DNA of 64,000 nt from Asterias rubens (Eukaryota > Echinodermata > Asteroidea > Forcipulatida > Asteriidae): positions 16,366,151 through 16,430,150 of the forward strand of contig NC_047067.1 in NCBI RefSeq assembly GCF_902459465.1, written 5' to 3'. A program made the position numbers and the translations under genes. The notes beneath the pieces were generated by a model. That model saw only the letters and a list, made by a program, of their open reading frames with translations, was not told the DNA's origin and did not search any database. Positions 9,845 through 20,996 of the stretch are shown here, piece by piece. The first letter of the stretch is position 1. Each line of letters opens with the position of its first letter.

Positions 9845-11390
9845 AACTAGACATTAAGTGTTTGTGAACAAACACGAAGCTGTTCCTTGTTGTTTTGCTT
9901 GGATTATGTGCTTCATTGCCCAAGGAATATATAACTGAAAAAAAGGTTTCAAAAAAGTTGTGTAGCTCTTGTTATAAGGTTTTACTTCCCGGTTGACCCG
10001 TAAGTAAAGGTCAACATGGGCCCACATCTACCAAAGATTAATCTGCAATGCCAAGGAGTCTATAAAATCGGTTGTGTAGATCTTGATATATAGTCCCACT
10101 TCCGGTTGACCCAGAAGTAGAGGTCAACAAAGGGTCACAGTTTTCCAAAGTTAATATTTATTGCCTTAGAGTCTATAACTGAAGTTTGAACAATGGCTTT
10201 GTACTTCTTGAGATATGGGCCCACTTCCGGTCGACCCGGAAGTAAAGGTCAACATGGGGTCAAATGTGTTTCAAACTAATCTTGAATGTCCAAGGAGTCT
10301 ATAACTGAAAAAAAGTTTGAAAATCGGTTGTATATTTCTTGAGATATGGTCCCACTTCCGGTTGACCCGGAAGTAGAGGTCAACTTGAGGTCACGGTTTG
10401 TCAAAAGTGATATTTTATGCCTAAGGAGTTTATAACTTAAAAAAGTTTTATAATCTGTTGTATAGTTCTTGAGATATGGTCCCACTTCCGGTCGACCCGG
10501 AAGTAGGGGTCAACTTGAGGTCACGATTTTTCAAAATTAATCTCCAATCCCCAAAGAGTCTTTAGCAACAAACAGTCTTAAAATCGGCTGTATACTTCTT
10601 GAGATATGGTGCTGCAAAGATTTTCAAATTTAATATGCAAATGAGGGTCATGTGGTTAATTAGTTACTAGTTGCCATTTTTCAAAAACAAATTAAAGATG
10701 CAAACATCACGACATCGTCTTCTCAGACTCTCCCCGAGAGTCCTCAACCCATATAGGTCCGCAGTGTGTTGCAAGAGCCATAGAGATGTTTAAACATTAC
10801 AATGAAAGTGACTGCACCCAATTCATGAAGTACTACGTTGTACCCATGATGCCAAGATTCTAATTGATTAATTAATTAATAGACGAACATTAATTGCTTT
10901 TATGGACTGAAACAAATCTTATTAGAATCAGTGTATTTTTCTACACATAATATGGTATTTAGGAAACTAACAAATAAATTATTTAGAAGTTATTGTGTTT
11001 TTGACCAGTTTAAAGTATAGATTTGAAGAGCCATTGTGTTTGTGCACAGACACAAAACGTGCATTACATGACGTCATGGTGACGTCGTCCAGAATTTTAT
11101 GTCGGAAATCACATTAACAGGACCTGACTAGTGTATAGCTGAAAAAAGTTTCAGGATCGGCGGTCTACTTTTTGAGATATGGTGTTAACAAGGTTTGCTA
11201 ATTAAATATTCATAAGCTTAATTGGGGATTATTAATTAACAATTTTAACATTTTTTACGATAAGAATTAAGCTTATGTTCTAAGCTTCAATTTGGTATAA
11301 TAAACTCACTCTTTCGTATTATGGTTTAGGAGATTAGGCTGCCGCAAAAACGTGTACAAACACTATGTGATTTAGGGAGAAACAAAGAAT
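9845..11390 (+). mobile_element. family A element, copy 2
   Basis: Directly follows copy 1 head to tail, with the same AACTAGACATTAAG start. It has one more internal ~125 bp monomer than copy 1 (extra TTTATAACTTAAAAAAG unit around 10400-10470) and a few small deletions. The right half is near-identical to copy 1. It also ends at AACAAAGAATAA without a terminal hairpin. ORFs here are fortuitous readings of the monomers. Confidence 0.75.
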
Positions 11391-13525
11391 AACTAGACAT
11401 TAAGTGTTTGTGAACAAACACGAAGCTGTTCCGTGATGTTTTGCTTGGATTATGTGCTTCATTGCCCAAGGAATATATAACTGGAAAAAAAGTTTCAAAA
11501 AAGTTGTGTAGCTCTTGGTATTAGGTCACACTTCCCGGTTGACCCACAAGTAAAGGTCAAAATGGGCCCACAGCTACCAAAGACTAATCTGCAATGCCAA
11601 GGAGTCTATAACTGAAAAAGTTTAAGCAATCTGTTGTGAAGATCTTGATATATAGTCCCACTTCCGGTTGCCCAGAAGTAGAGGTCAACATAGGGTCACA
11701 GTTTTTCAAAGTTAATATTTATTGCCTTAGAGTCTATAACTGAAGTTTGAACATTGGCTTTGTACTTCTTGAGATATTGGCCCACTTCCGGTCGACCCGG
11801 AAGTAAAGGTCAACATGGGGTCAAATGTGTTTCAAACTAATCTTGAATGTCCAAGGAGTCTATAACTGAAAAAAGTTTGAAAATCGGTTGTATATTTCTT
11901 GAGATATGGTCCCACTTCCGGTTGACCCGGAAGTAGAGGTCAACTTGAGGTCACGGTTTGTCAAAAGTTATATTTTTATGCCTAAGGAGTTTATAACTGA
12001 AAAAAGTTTTATAATCTGTTGTATAGTTCTTGAGATATGGTCCCACTTCCGGCCGACCCGGAAGTAGGGGTCAACTTGAGGTCACGATTTTTCAAAATTA
12101 ATCTCCAATCCCCAAAGAGTCTTTAGCAACAAACAGTCTTAAAATCGGCTGTATACTTCTTGAGATATGGTGCTGCAAAGATTTTCTGATTGAATATGCA
12201 AATCAGGGTCATGTGGTTAATTAGTTACTTGTTGCCATTTTTCAAAAACAAATTAAAGATGCAAACATCACGACATCGTCTTCTCAGACTCTCCCCGAGA
12301 GTCCTCAACCCATACAGGTCGCAGTGTGTTGCAAGAGCCATAGAGATGTTTAAACATTACAATGAAAGTGACTGCACCCAATTCATGAAGTACTACGTTG
12401 TACCCATGATGCCAAGATTCTAATTGATTAATTAATTAATAGACGAACATTGATTGCTTTTATGGACTGAAACAAATCTTATTAGAATCAGTGTATTTTT
12501 CTACACATAATATGGTTGTATAGTTCTTGAGATATGGTCCCACTTCCGGTCGACCCGGAAGTAGGGGTCAACTTGAGGTCACGATTTTTCAAAATTAATT
12601 TCCAATCCCCAAAGAGTCTTTAGCAACAAACAGTCTTAAAATCGGCTGTATACTTCTTGAGATATGGTGCTGCAAAGATTTTCTAATTTAATATGCAAAT
12701 GAGGGTCATGTGGTTAATTAGTTACTAGTTGCCATTTTTCAAAAACAAATTAAAGATGCAAACATCACGACATCGTCTTCTCAGACTCTCCCCGAGAGTC
12801 CTCAACCCATACAGATCCGCAGTGTGTTGCAAGAGCCATAGAGATGTTTAAACATTGTAACGAAAGTGACTGCACCCAATTTATGAAGTACTACGTTGTA
12901 CCCATGATGCCAAGATTCTAATTGATTAATTAATTAATAGACGAACATTGATTGCTTTTATGGACTGAAACAAATCTTATTAGAATCAGTGTGTTTTTCT
13001 ACACATAATATGATATTTAGGAAACTAACAGATAAATTATTTCGAAGTTATTGTGTTTTTGACCAGTTTAAAGTATAGATTTGAAGAGCCATTGTGTTTG
13101 TGCACAGACACAAAACGTGCATTAAATGACGTCATGGTGACGTCGTCCAAAATTTTATGTCAGAAATCACCTTAACAGGACCTGACTAGTGTATAGCTGA
13201 AACAAGTTTCAGGATCGGCGGTCTACTTTTTGAGATATGGTGTTAACTAGGTTTGCTAATTAGATATTCATAAGCTTAATTAAGGCTTATTAATTAACAA
13301 TTTTATTTTTTTTTTTGCGATAAGAATTAAGCTTATGTTCTAAGCTTCAATTTGGTATAATAAACTCACTCTTTCGTATTATGGTTTAGGAGATTAGGCT
13401 GCCACAAAAACGTGTACAAACACTATGGGATTTAGGGAGAAACAAAGAATAATAATAATAAAAATAATAAAAATCTCGACGAAAACAATAGCTGTTCCGA
13501 CTGGATCGGAACAGCTAATAATAAT
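11391..13525 (+). mobile_element. family A element, copy 3, with internal duplication
   Basis: Same start as copies 1 and 2. At about 12510, ACACATAATATGG jumps back to GTTGTATAGTTCTTGAG. The segment from the last monomer through the unique right half is therefore present twice (about 12000-12510 and 12512-13025), which makes this copy 2.1 kb. It ends with the complete 3' module: an AATAATAAAAAT-rich leader, CTCGACGAAAACAAT and the hairpin GCTGTTCCGACTGG/ATCGGAACAGC at 13491-13515. This is the first copy in the array to retain the terminal hairpin. Confidence 0.75.
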
Positions 13526-13732
13526 AACTAGACATTAAGTGTTTGTGAACAAACACGAAGCTGTTCCGTGATGTTTTGCTTGGATTATGTGCTTCATTGC
13601 CCAAGGAATATATAACTGAAAAAAAGGTTTCAAAAAAGTTGTGTAGCTCTTGGTATTAGGTCGCACTTCCCGGTTGACCCGCAAGTAAAGGAACAGCTTC
13701 GTGTTTGTTCACAAACACTTAATGTCTAGTTT
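13526..13732 (+). mobile_element. truncated family A copy ending in its own inverted 5' end
   Basis: Begins AACTAGACATTAAG like a full copy, but stops after about 160 bp in the first monomer (AAGTAAAGG). It then joins the exact reverse complement of the element start: GGAACAGCTTCGTG at 13690 to CTAGTT at 13732. The result is a foldback structure with about 43 bp arms around a 120 bp loop. Confidence 0.8.
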
Positions 13733-14299
13733 TGGTTGTAGTGCTTGATCTAGTTCTGTCAATGATAACTATAATGCGATCAGACAATCTACGATGCACA
13801 TAGTTGTCTGTCTCTTCGCTAGAAAGCAGAGCGAAATGTGGCGCAGTTCGCTCAAAGACTGTGTTCATAGGAGTAGGCATTAATACCACTACCCCTCGCA
13901 CAAAGTGAGTTTCCTCTTCGTATACTTTACTCGATCTGATCCGCAGGATGGTAGCACCAACATATTTATTTCACTCTAAAAAGAATAGTTCCTTATGGAA
14001 GAGTTTAGTTCTATCACTTTCGATCAAATGTGTCACCTCTAGAAACAAATCATTCGAGATTTTTTTTAAGGTAAACTTTCTTTCTCTTTTGAAATTGACT
14101 GGTATTCTGCGGGCGTTATCGAGACCACGGATCGGGTTAGGGTTCAATACACTTGTTTGAAGCCCCGCGTAGGGACAGTATGCATTTTGAACGAATGACG
14201 GGGCCAGAACCCCAAAGCTTGCTTGATAATTGCTTTGATAGTTTGACCTGGCTAAAAGGAAGCTCACACTGGGTAAGACTCTACAATCCAATTGTGTGT
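13733..14299. other. unassigned sequence
   Basis: No recognisable exon or repeat. A 117-codon minus-strand frame (14324-13971) spans part of it, but overlaps the MITE at its 5' end and matches no family I know. I do not call it a gene. Confidence 0.5.
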
Positions 14300-14637
14300 A
14301 TCCCAACAAACTTGGTGTATGCATAAAATAACAAATCTGTGAAATTTTTACTTATTGGTCATCGAAGTTGCGAGAGAACAATTTAAGAAAAAACTCCCTT
14401 GTTGCACAAAATTGGTGTGCTTTCAGATGCCTAATGAATATTAAAAGACTCCAGGCTTGAAGTATTTTATTATTTTGAGTAAGAAATAAAAAAAAACTAC
14501 GTAACTTTAGAGGGAGCCGTTCCCCACAATGTTTTATACTATCAACAGCTCGCCATTACTCGTTACCGAATAAGTTTGTATGCAATCAATTATTATGAGT
14601 AATCACAAATAGTGTCCAGTGACTTTGAATTCCCCGG
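14300..14637 (+). mobile_element. TTAA-type MITE, decayed copy
   Basis: Diverged copy of the MITE seen intact at 62540-62909. Shared landmarks in order: TGCATAAAATAACAAATCTG, CATCGAAGTTGCGAGA, GTGTGCTTTCAGATGC, GGGAGCCGTT, ACAATGTTTTATACTATCAA and the 3' end CAAATAGTGTCCAGTGACTT. The 5' end is degenerate and no TTAA duplication can be recognised. Confidence 0.75.
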
Positions 14638-15170
14638 TGTCGCGTTAATAAACTACAATTGCTTTACAGTTCTGGATGTGCAAATTGAACTCATCCCAAC
14701 AGATGTTTTCTCCGCAAACAAACCACTCTTTGAAACAGCTGTTACTGCACTAAAGACCCCCACCGTTAAAACACTACAGAGTGAAAACAAGTATTAAGTA
14801 TCGATCCGAATTGAATTGACACGTTTAGTAGTGAAGGTGTAGGAGCATAAGATTCTGCATTTTGTTCTACGGGACGTACACGCGAGTTGCTACAAGAAAG
14901 GCTGTATCCATTTCCGTATAAAGGATCACAATCAAGTAAGTTTCGAGATGGTTTTCATGTTGTTCTAATTTTGTTCTCATTTAGTTGTTTTATCCTAATT
15001 TGAAAGAAAACCTCAGCATGTTTATAGCCCTTTCAGTTTTGAGTTCCCACGGTTTGGCAGACAGACTGAAAATCAAACCAGGTGTTTGTTTTGTATACCG
15101 TTAGGGTAAAGCTAGTGAAGGAACTGGGCAAATTTGGCAAAATGCCACATGTAACAGACCAGTTTTTTCA
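14638..15170. other. no recognisable feature
   Basis: AT-rich intergenic sequence. A 61-codon plus frame (14612-14797) lacks splice or start context and is not called. Confidence 0.5.
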
Positions 15171-15720
15171 CTTTTGCATAAAATAACAAACCTGTGAACA
15201 TTTGGAATCGATTGGTTATCGCAGTAAAGGTCAACATGGGGTCAAAGTTGTTTCAAACTAATCTTGAATGCCCAAGGAGTCTATAACTGAACCAAAATTG
15301 ATAATCTGTTGTATAGTTCTTGAGATATGGTCCCACTTCCGGTTGACCAGGAAGTAGGGGTCAACTTGAGGTCACGGTTTTTTAAAGTTAATATTTTATG
15401 CCTAAGGAGTTTATAACTGAAAATATTTTGAAAATCTGCAGTATAGTTCTTGAGATATGGTGACACTTCCGGTTGACGCGGAAGTAGAGGTCAACTTGAG
15501 GTCACAGTTTTTTCAAATTAATCTCCAACCCCCAAGGAGTCTTTAAAAACAAACAGTTGAAAAGTCGGCCGTGAACTTCTTGAGATATGATGCTGCAAAG
15601 ATTTCCTAATTAATATGCATATGAGGGTCACTGGTGGTTAATTAATAACGAATTTTAATATGTTTTATGATAGGAATTAAGCTAAACATCCTAAAGCTTC
15701 CATTTGATATTATTTTACGT
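15171..15720 (+). mobile_element. MITE fragment joined to an old family A relic
   Basis: 15171-15222 is a short piece of the TTAA-type MITE (TTTGCATAAAATAACAAACC). At 15223 it passes directly into diverged family A sequence (AGTAAAGGTCAACATGGGG). The relic has three degenerate monomers with CACTTCCGGTTGACC and a right portion with TATGCATATGAGGGTCA, and fades out near 15720. It is more diverged than copies 1-3, so it is an older insertion. Confidence 0.7.
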
Positions 15721-16470
15721 GTTTAAAAACACATAATTAATTTGTAGGACACTCCTTTATTTTCCTACTCCTGCCGATAGGGGGCGCTCTTATGAGACAT
15801 TTCAATTGCACGACTTCTGCACCGTATGTCTGTGACTGACTCTGTATTTGTATGTGTACGTCGCAGAGACCAAAACTGTCACAAAATGTCAAGCTATAAT
15901 TTCCCCTATAGAACACGGCCCATTTTTATGGCTCTGTCTGCTTCAACCAAACTCTGCCCATTTATTATACAACCACCATTCTCCGCTTACTGTGCAGGTG
16001 CTGAAATATCTGTACAATTAGTTCAAAGCAAATATTACATATGATAAGTTTCCCCGCGCACAAGCAAAAATATCCCTGCTAAGCTGTGAAATATGCTTTA
16101 AGTAAGCGATAACATCCGCGCTTCTGATGTGTCAATTCTTTGCTTACGCAGTGAAGCAGAGTAAAATTGGACCAGTTTCACAAGATTTCCCCTCATGTAC
16201 TAACAATCTTTTTTGACTTTACACGTTTGAAGTGTAGGCCTTACCAAACCTACTTACAGGGCAAAATTACATGGTTCTCATGACCACCAAAGTCTGCGCT
16301 TACGATCACCATTTTCCGCTTTACTGTGATGTGCAAGCTTGGAAAATAATGTGCGAACTTGGAAGCACACAAACAAAAGAAATCCCTGCTATAAGCAGTC
16401 TATTTCGCTTGACGTAAGCGCAGAATTCAATGCTTCTGCAGAGCACTGGATCTTTTTCATTAAGCAAGTT
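15721..16470. other. scattered fragments of GGCCCAATTTCAT-type MITE
   Basis: No gene. Around 15915-16060 and 16225-16450 there are fragments with wording shared with the 20340-20940 MITE: AACACGGCCCATTTTTATGG, CACCATTTTCCGCTTTACTG, CTTGACGTAAGCGCAGAATT. They are short and rearranged, and no complete terminal inverted repeats were found. Confidence 0.5.
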
Positions 16471-16477
16471 CATGACT

Positions 16478-16858
16478 CGACTAGTCGAACCTCAAACCTA
16501 ACTACGACACTTGTCGAGATAAAATACAGATTCTCAAGATTTGTGCCGCTATGTGTCGCAAAGGCAATATTAATTATGTTGCGAATGGGTGACTAGTGAA
16601 TTTTACTACTCGACTAGTCGCACCTCAAACCTGCCTACGACACTTGTCGAGATAAAATACGGATTCTCAAGATTTGTACCGCTATGTGCCGCAAGGGCAA
16701 TATTAATTATGTTGCGAATGGGTGTGACTAGTGAAATTTACTACTCGACTAGTCGCACTTCAAACCTAACTATGACACTTGTCGAGATAAAGTACAGATT
16801 CTCAAGATTTGTGCCGCTATGCCGCAAGGGCAATATTAATTATGTTGCGAATAGTAGT
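16478..16858. repeat. 134 bp tandem repeat, three copies
   Basis: Three units starting CGACTAGTCG at 16478, 16611 and 16746. They share ACACTTGTCGAGATAAA, ATTCTCAAGATTTGT and GCAATATTAATTATGTTGCG. Each begins with the self-complementary CGACTAGTCG. Further CTAGTCG and TAGTCGCGACT motifs continue to about 16975 outside the regular array. The 85- and 109-codon ORFs here only reflect the repeat. Confidence 0.9.
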
Positions 16859-16975
16859 AAGCAACTCTATGACCAAACAGGTAGTCGTGAAAAATTTTGT
16901 AGTAGAGAAAAACAGTAGTCGCGACTCAAATAATAATTTGTAGTCGCGACTTTAACACTAAAGCACACTAGTCGC

Positions 16976-17988
16976 CCCTGCCTACTTTTGTCACAAGTAA
17001 AGCACGGTTTTTCCTGCGAATGCAAATCAAATTTTTTAGTCACTGTTTTCGCAGTGAAAGTTTCGCAGGAGTTGAGCACAATTAGTCAACTGTAGCAAAT
17101 CGTTTGATGCCAATTGTGAAGTGAAGAACACATTCCCTGCTAAGCTGTAAAATACGCTTAGCGTAAGCACAGTTCCCTGATTACGTAAGCGCTGCGATTC
17201 TTTCCTTTAAAAGCCATTGGCCCAGGACCAAACTACATAATAGCTTTTTAAACACAAAAAGCAGCTTAACCATGCCTCATGTTCAAGTTGTGAATCCAGG
17301 TGTTCTGCTCAATTTCTGCAAATTTGTAAAGCAAAATGTTTGCCTGTTTATTATAAGCAGCTCTATCAAACTGAGCCACTCAACCACCAGAGAAACGTCA
17401 GCATAATGAAATCTCTGCTTTTGTATTCCTGTCAAAGAGTTTTTGTTTGTCATGGTCTAATTTCCGAACGTAACGCGAAATACTGGAATTAGTTTAGGCA
17501 AATGGTCCCCGGCGCGAACAAGGTGACTTTACCCGTAAATAATTCCAAATCCCGGGCGGTCTATTTTCGTCGTCCACGCTCGTCGGCTGAAATGAACCCG
17601 GTCCACGACGCACCATGCTCAGGCTTGTCAAATTTTGGAAACAAGTTTAGACTTGTGCTAGTCGGTTACCGTAATAAATCTATGTATATTGAACAAAAAA
17701 ACGCAATAACACCGGTCGAAAATGGGATAAGGACTTGGTCAAGTTAACAGTTTTACAATTTTGACTATTCAAATCAAGTTTTACGCCGTACCCATGATCT
17801 TTGAAAAAACTTCCCCGGAAATACAGGTTTTTAAAAATAATTACACTGTTTCTATAAGTTCTGATGCTTTTAAAATGACCATCAATAAAATATATCTTAA
17901 TCTAAAGCAATTTTGGGAAGTGTACAACATGTAATTTAATTTTAATCGAATAAATTATGTTTTGGAAAGCTGGGTTTGTTTACACTTC
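16976..17988. other. unassigned, with a MITE fragment at 17120-17200
   Basis: CCCTGCTAAGCTGTAAAATA and CTTAGCGTAAGCACAG near 17125-17180 are fragments of the GGCCCAATTTCAT-type MITE. The rest shows no exon, RNA gene or repeat I can support. An 81-codon plus frame at 17502-17747 has no recognisable motif. Confidence 0.5.
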
Positions 17989-18363
17989 AAGAGCCATTGT
18001 GTTTGTGCACAGACACAAAACGTGCATTACATGACGTCATGGTGACGTCGTCCAGAATTTTATGTCGGAAATCACATTAACAGGACCTGACTATTGTATA
18101 GCTGAAAAAAGTTTCAGGATCGGCGGTCTAATTTTTGAGATATGATGTTAACTTGGTTTGCTAATTAAATATTCACAAGCTTAATTAAGGCTTATTAATT
18201 AACAATTTTTACATTTGTTACGATAAGAATTAAGCTTATGTTCTAAGCTTCAATTTGGTATAATAAACTCACTCTTTCGTATTATGGTTTAGGAGATTAG
18301 GCTGCCGCAAAAACGTGTACAAACACTATGGGATTTAGGGAGAAACAAAAAATAATAATAATA
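17989..18363 (+). mobile_element. family A element, 5'-truncated copy
   Basis: Only the right end of a family A element: from GCCATTGTGTTTGTGCACAG, through the TGACGTCA palindrome and the AAGCTTAATTAAGGC block, to GGGAGAAACAAAAAATAATA. It abuts the next copy head to tail and lacks the terminal hairpin module. Confidence 0.8.
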
Positions 18364-20313
18364 ACTAGACATTAAGTGTTTGTGAACAAACACGAAGCTG
18401 TTCCTTGTTGTTTTGCTTGGATTATGTGCTTCATTGCCCAAGGAATATATAACTGAAAAAAAGGTTTCAAAAAAGTTGTGTAGCTCTTGGTATTAGGTCA
18501 CACTTCCCGGTTGACCCGCAAGTAAAGGTGAAAATGGGCCCACAGCTACCAAAGACTAATCTGCAATGCCAAGGAGTCTATAACTGAAAAAGTTAAAGCA
18601 ATCGGTTGTGAAGATCTTGATATATAGTCCCACTTCCGGTTGACCCAGAAGTAGAGGTCAACATAGGGTCACAGTTTTCCAAAGTTAATATTTATTGCCT
18701 TAGAGTCTATAACTGAAGTTTCAACATTGGTTTTGTACTTCTTGAGATATGGGCCCACTTCCGGTCGACCCGGAAGTAAAGGTCAACATGGGGTCAAATG
18801 TGTTTCAAACTAATCTTGAATGTCCAAGGAGTCTATAACTGAAAAAAGTTTGAAAATCGGTTGTATATTTCTTGAGATATGGTCCCACTTCCGGTTGACC
18901 CGGAAGTAGAGGTCAACTTGAGGTCACGGTTTGTCAAAAGTTATATTTTATGCCTAAGGAGTTTATAACTGAAAAAAGTTTTATAATCTGTTGTACAGTT
19001 CTTGAGATATGGTCCCACTTCCGGTCGACCCGGAAGTAGGGGTCAACTTGAGGTCACGATTTTTCAAAATTAATTTCCCATCCCCAAAGAGGCTTTAGCA
19101 ACAAACAGTCTTAAAATCGGCTGTATATTTCTTGAGATATGGTGCAGCAAAGATTTTCTAATTTAATATGCAAATGAGGGTCATGTGGTTAATTAGTTGA
19201 GTTGCCATTTTTCAAAAACAAATTAAAGATGAAACATCACGACATCGTCTTCTCAGACTCTCCCCGAGAGTCCTCAACCCATACAGGTCCGCAGTGTGTT
19301 GCAAGAGCCATAGAGATGTTTAAACATTGCAATGAAAGTGACTGCACCCAATTTATGAAGTACTACGTTGTACACATGATGCCAAGATTCTAATTGATTA
19401 ATTAATTAATAGACGAACATTGATTGCTTTTATGGACTGAAACAAATCTTATTAGAATCAGTGTATTTTTCTACACATAATATGATATTTAGGAAACTAA
19501 CAGATACATTATTTCGAAGTTATTGTGTTTTTGACCAGTTTAAAGTATAGATTTGAAGAGCCATTGTGTTTGTGCACAGACACAAAACGTGCATTAAATG
19601 ACGTCATGGTGACGTCGTCCGAAATTTTATGTCAGAAATCACCTTAACAGGACCTGACTAGTGTATAGCTGAAAAAAGTTTCAGGATCGGCGGTCTACTT
19701 TTTGAGATATGGTGTTAACTAGGTTTGCTAATTAGATATTCATAAGCTTAATTAAGGCTTATTAATTAACAATTTTAATTTTTTTTTACGATAAGAATTA
19801 AGCTTATGTTCTAAGCTTCAATTTGGTATAATAAACTCACTCTTTCGTATTATGGTTTAGGAGATTAGGCTGCCACAAAAACGTGTACAAACACTATGGG
19901 ATTTAGGGAGAAACAAAGAATAATAATAATAATAATAAAAATAATAAAAATCTCGACGAAAACAATAGCTGTTCCGACTGGATCGGAACAGCTAATAATA
20001 AAAATAATAAAAATCTCGACGAAAACAATAGCTGTTCCGACTGGATCGGAACAGCTAAAAACAATAAAAATCTAGACGAAAACAATACCTGTTCCGACGG
20101 ACGGTCGGAACAGCTAATAAAAACAATAAAAATCTAGACGAAAACAATACCTGTTCCGACGGACGGTCGGAACAGCTAATAAAAATAATAAAAATCTCGA
20201 CGAAAACAATAGCTGTTCCGACTGGATCGGAACAGCTAATAATAATAATAAAAATAATAAAAATCTCGACGAAAACAATAGCTGTTCCGACTGGATCGGA
20301 ACAGCTAAAAATA
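18364..20313 (+). mobile_element. family A element, full copy with expanded 3' hairpin array
   Basis: Complete copy from AACTAGACATTAAG (hairpin GTGTTTGTGAACAAACAC, box GAAGCTGTTCC) through five or six internal monomers, the unique right half and the 3' terminus. The 3' module, present once in copy 3, is amplified here to six tandem copies (19933-20313). This is the best reference for defining both ends. No ORF longer than about 80 codons has coding character. Confidence 0.8.
19933..20313. repeat. 3' terminal hairpin minisatellite of family A
   Basis: Six tandem modules of about 60-68 bp. Each has an AATAATAAAAAT-rich leader, CTCGACGAAAACAAT or CTAGACGAAAACAAT, and a hairpin. Four hairpins read GCTGTTCCGACTGG/ATCGGAACAGC. 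The two middle ones read CCTGTTCCGACGG/ACGGTCGGAACAGC, where loop-proximal changes lengthen the stem (GTTCCGAC/GTCGGAAC). A third variant with the same stem lies at about 54774-54799. Confidence 0.9.
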
Positions 20314-20326
20314 AAATAAAAACCCA

Positions 20327-20996
20327 CATCAATGTGTACAAGCTAGGGCCCAATTTCATGGATCTGCTTACTGTAAACAAAGAATCGACACTTGCGGAAG
20401 CAGGAAATTCTGTGCTTACGTCAAGCGTGTTTCACAGGTTACCAGCAAATTTTGGCTTTTGCGGGTCATGGGCGCATACTTGGTTTATACCAGGCATTCT
20501 ACGCTTACAAATGTAAGCGCAGAACGGTGATCATAGCGCACAATTTGGTGGTGAACAGATCCATGAAATTCGGCACAGGTCATTCTTTCTTCAAACAAAG
20601 TTGATTCTACTACCATGGAACCCCCCCCCCCCCCTACCAAAAGAAACACCAAAAAATCAATGTGTACAGGCTAGGGCCCAATTTCATGGATCTGCATACT
20701 GTAAACAAAGAATCGGCACTTGCGGAAGCAGGGAATTCTGTGCTTACATCAAGCGCGTTTCACAGGTTACCAGCGAATTTTGGCTTTTGCCGGTCATGGG
20801 TGCATACTTGGTTTATACCAGGCATTCTACGCTTACAAAGTAAGCGCAGAAATTTAGCGTTTGGACGTAAGCAGAGAACGGTGATCATAAGCGCAGAATT
20901 TGGTGGTGAACAGATCCATGAAACTGGGCACAGGTCATTCTTTCTTCAAACAAAGTTGAACCCACTACCTTTGAACCCCCACCCCCCCCCAAAAAA
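20327..20996 (+). mobile_element. GGCCCAATTTCATGGATC MITE in tandem duplicate
   Basis: Two copies of a unit of about 330 bp (20327-20654 and 20655-20996). Each starts ATCAATGTGTACA, then GGCCCAATTTCATGGATCTG, and ends AACAGATCCATGAAA with GGGCAC or CGGCAC. That gives terminal inverted repeats of roughly 20 bp. A shared tail follows: CATTCTTTCTTCAAACAAAG and a poly-C run. The flanking tail is duplicated too, so this is a segmental duplication and not two independent insertions. Short ORFs in it are not genes. Confidence 0.75.

Noticed and set aside
12190-12423. 77-codon ORF, similar ORF at 19202-19393
   Set aside because: Both are readings of the family A right half that differ between copies by frameshifts. 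No coding constraint is visible.
13971-14324. 117-codon minus-strand ORF as a gene
   Set aside because: Its first part overlaps the decayed MITE at 14300 onward and no domain is recognisable.
16339-16918. 85- and 109-codon repetitive ORFs
   Set aside because: Readings of the 134 bp tandem repeat.
8407-20313. LTR or LINE identity for family A
   Set aside because: No terminal direct repeats, primer site, RT or tail. The hairpin termini and inverted boxes fit neither class.
19903-20380. Minus-strand ORFs of 60-90 codons rich in Leu/Phe
   Set aside because: They translate the terminal-hairpin minisatellite. The apparent repeated protein is a by-product of the DNA repeat.
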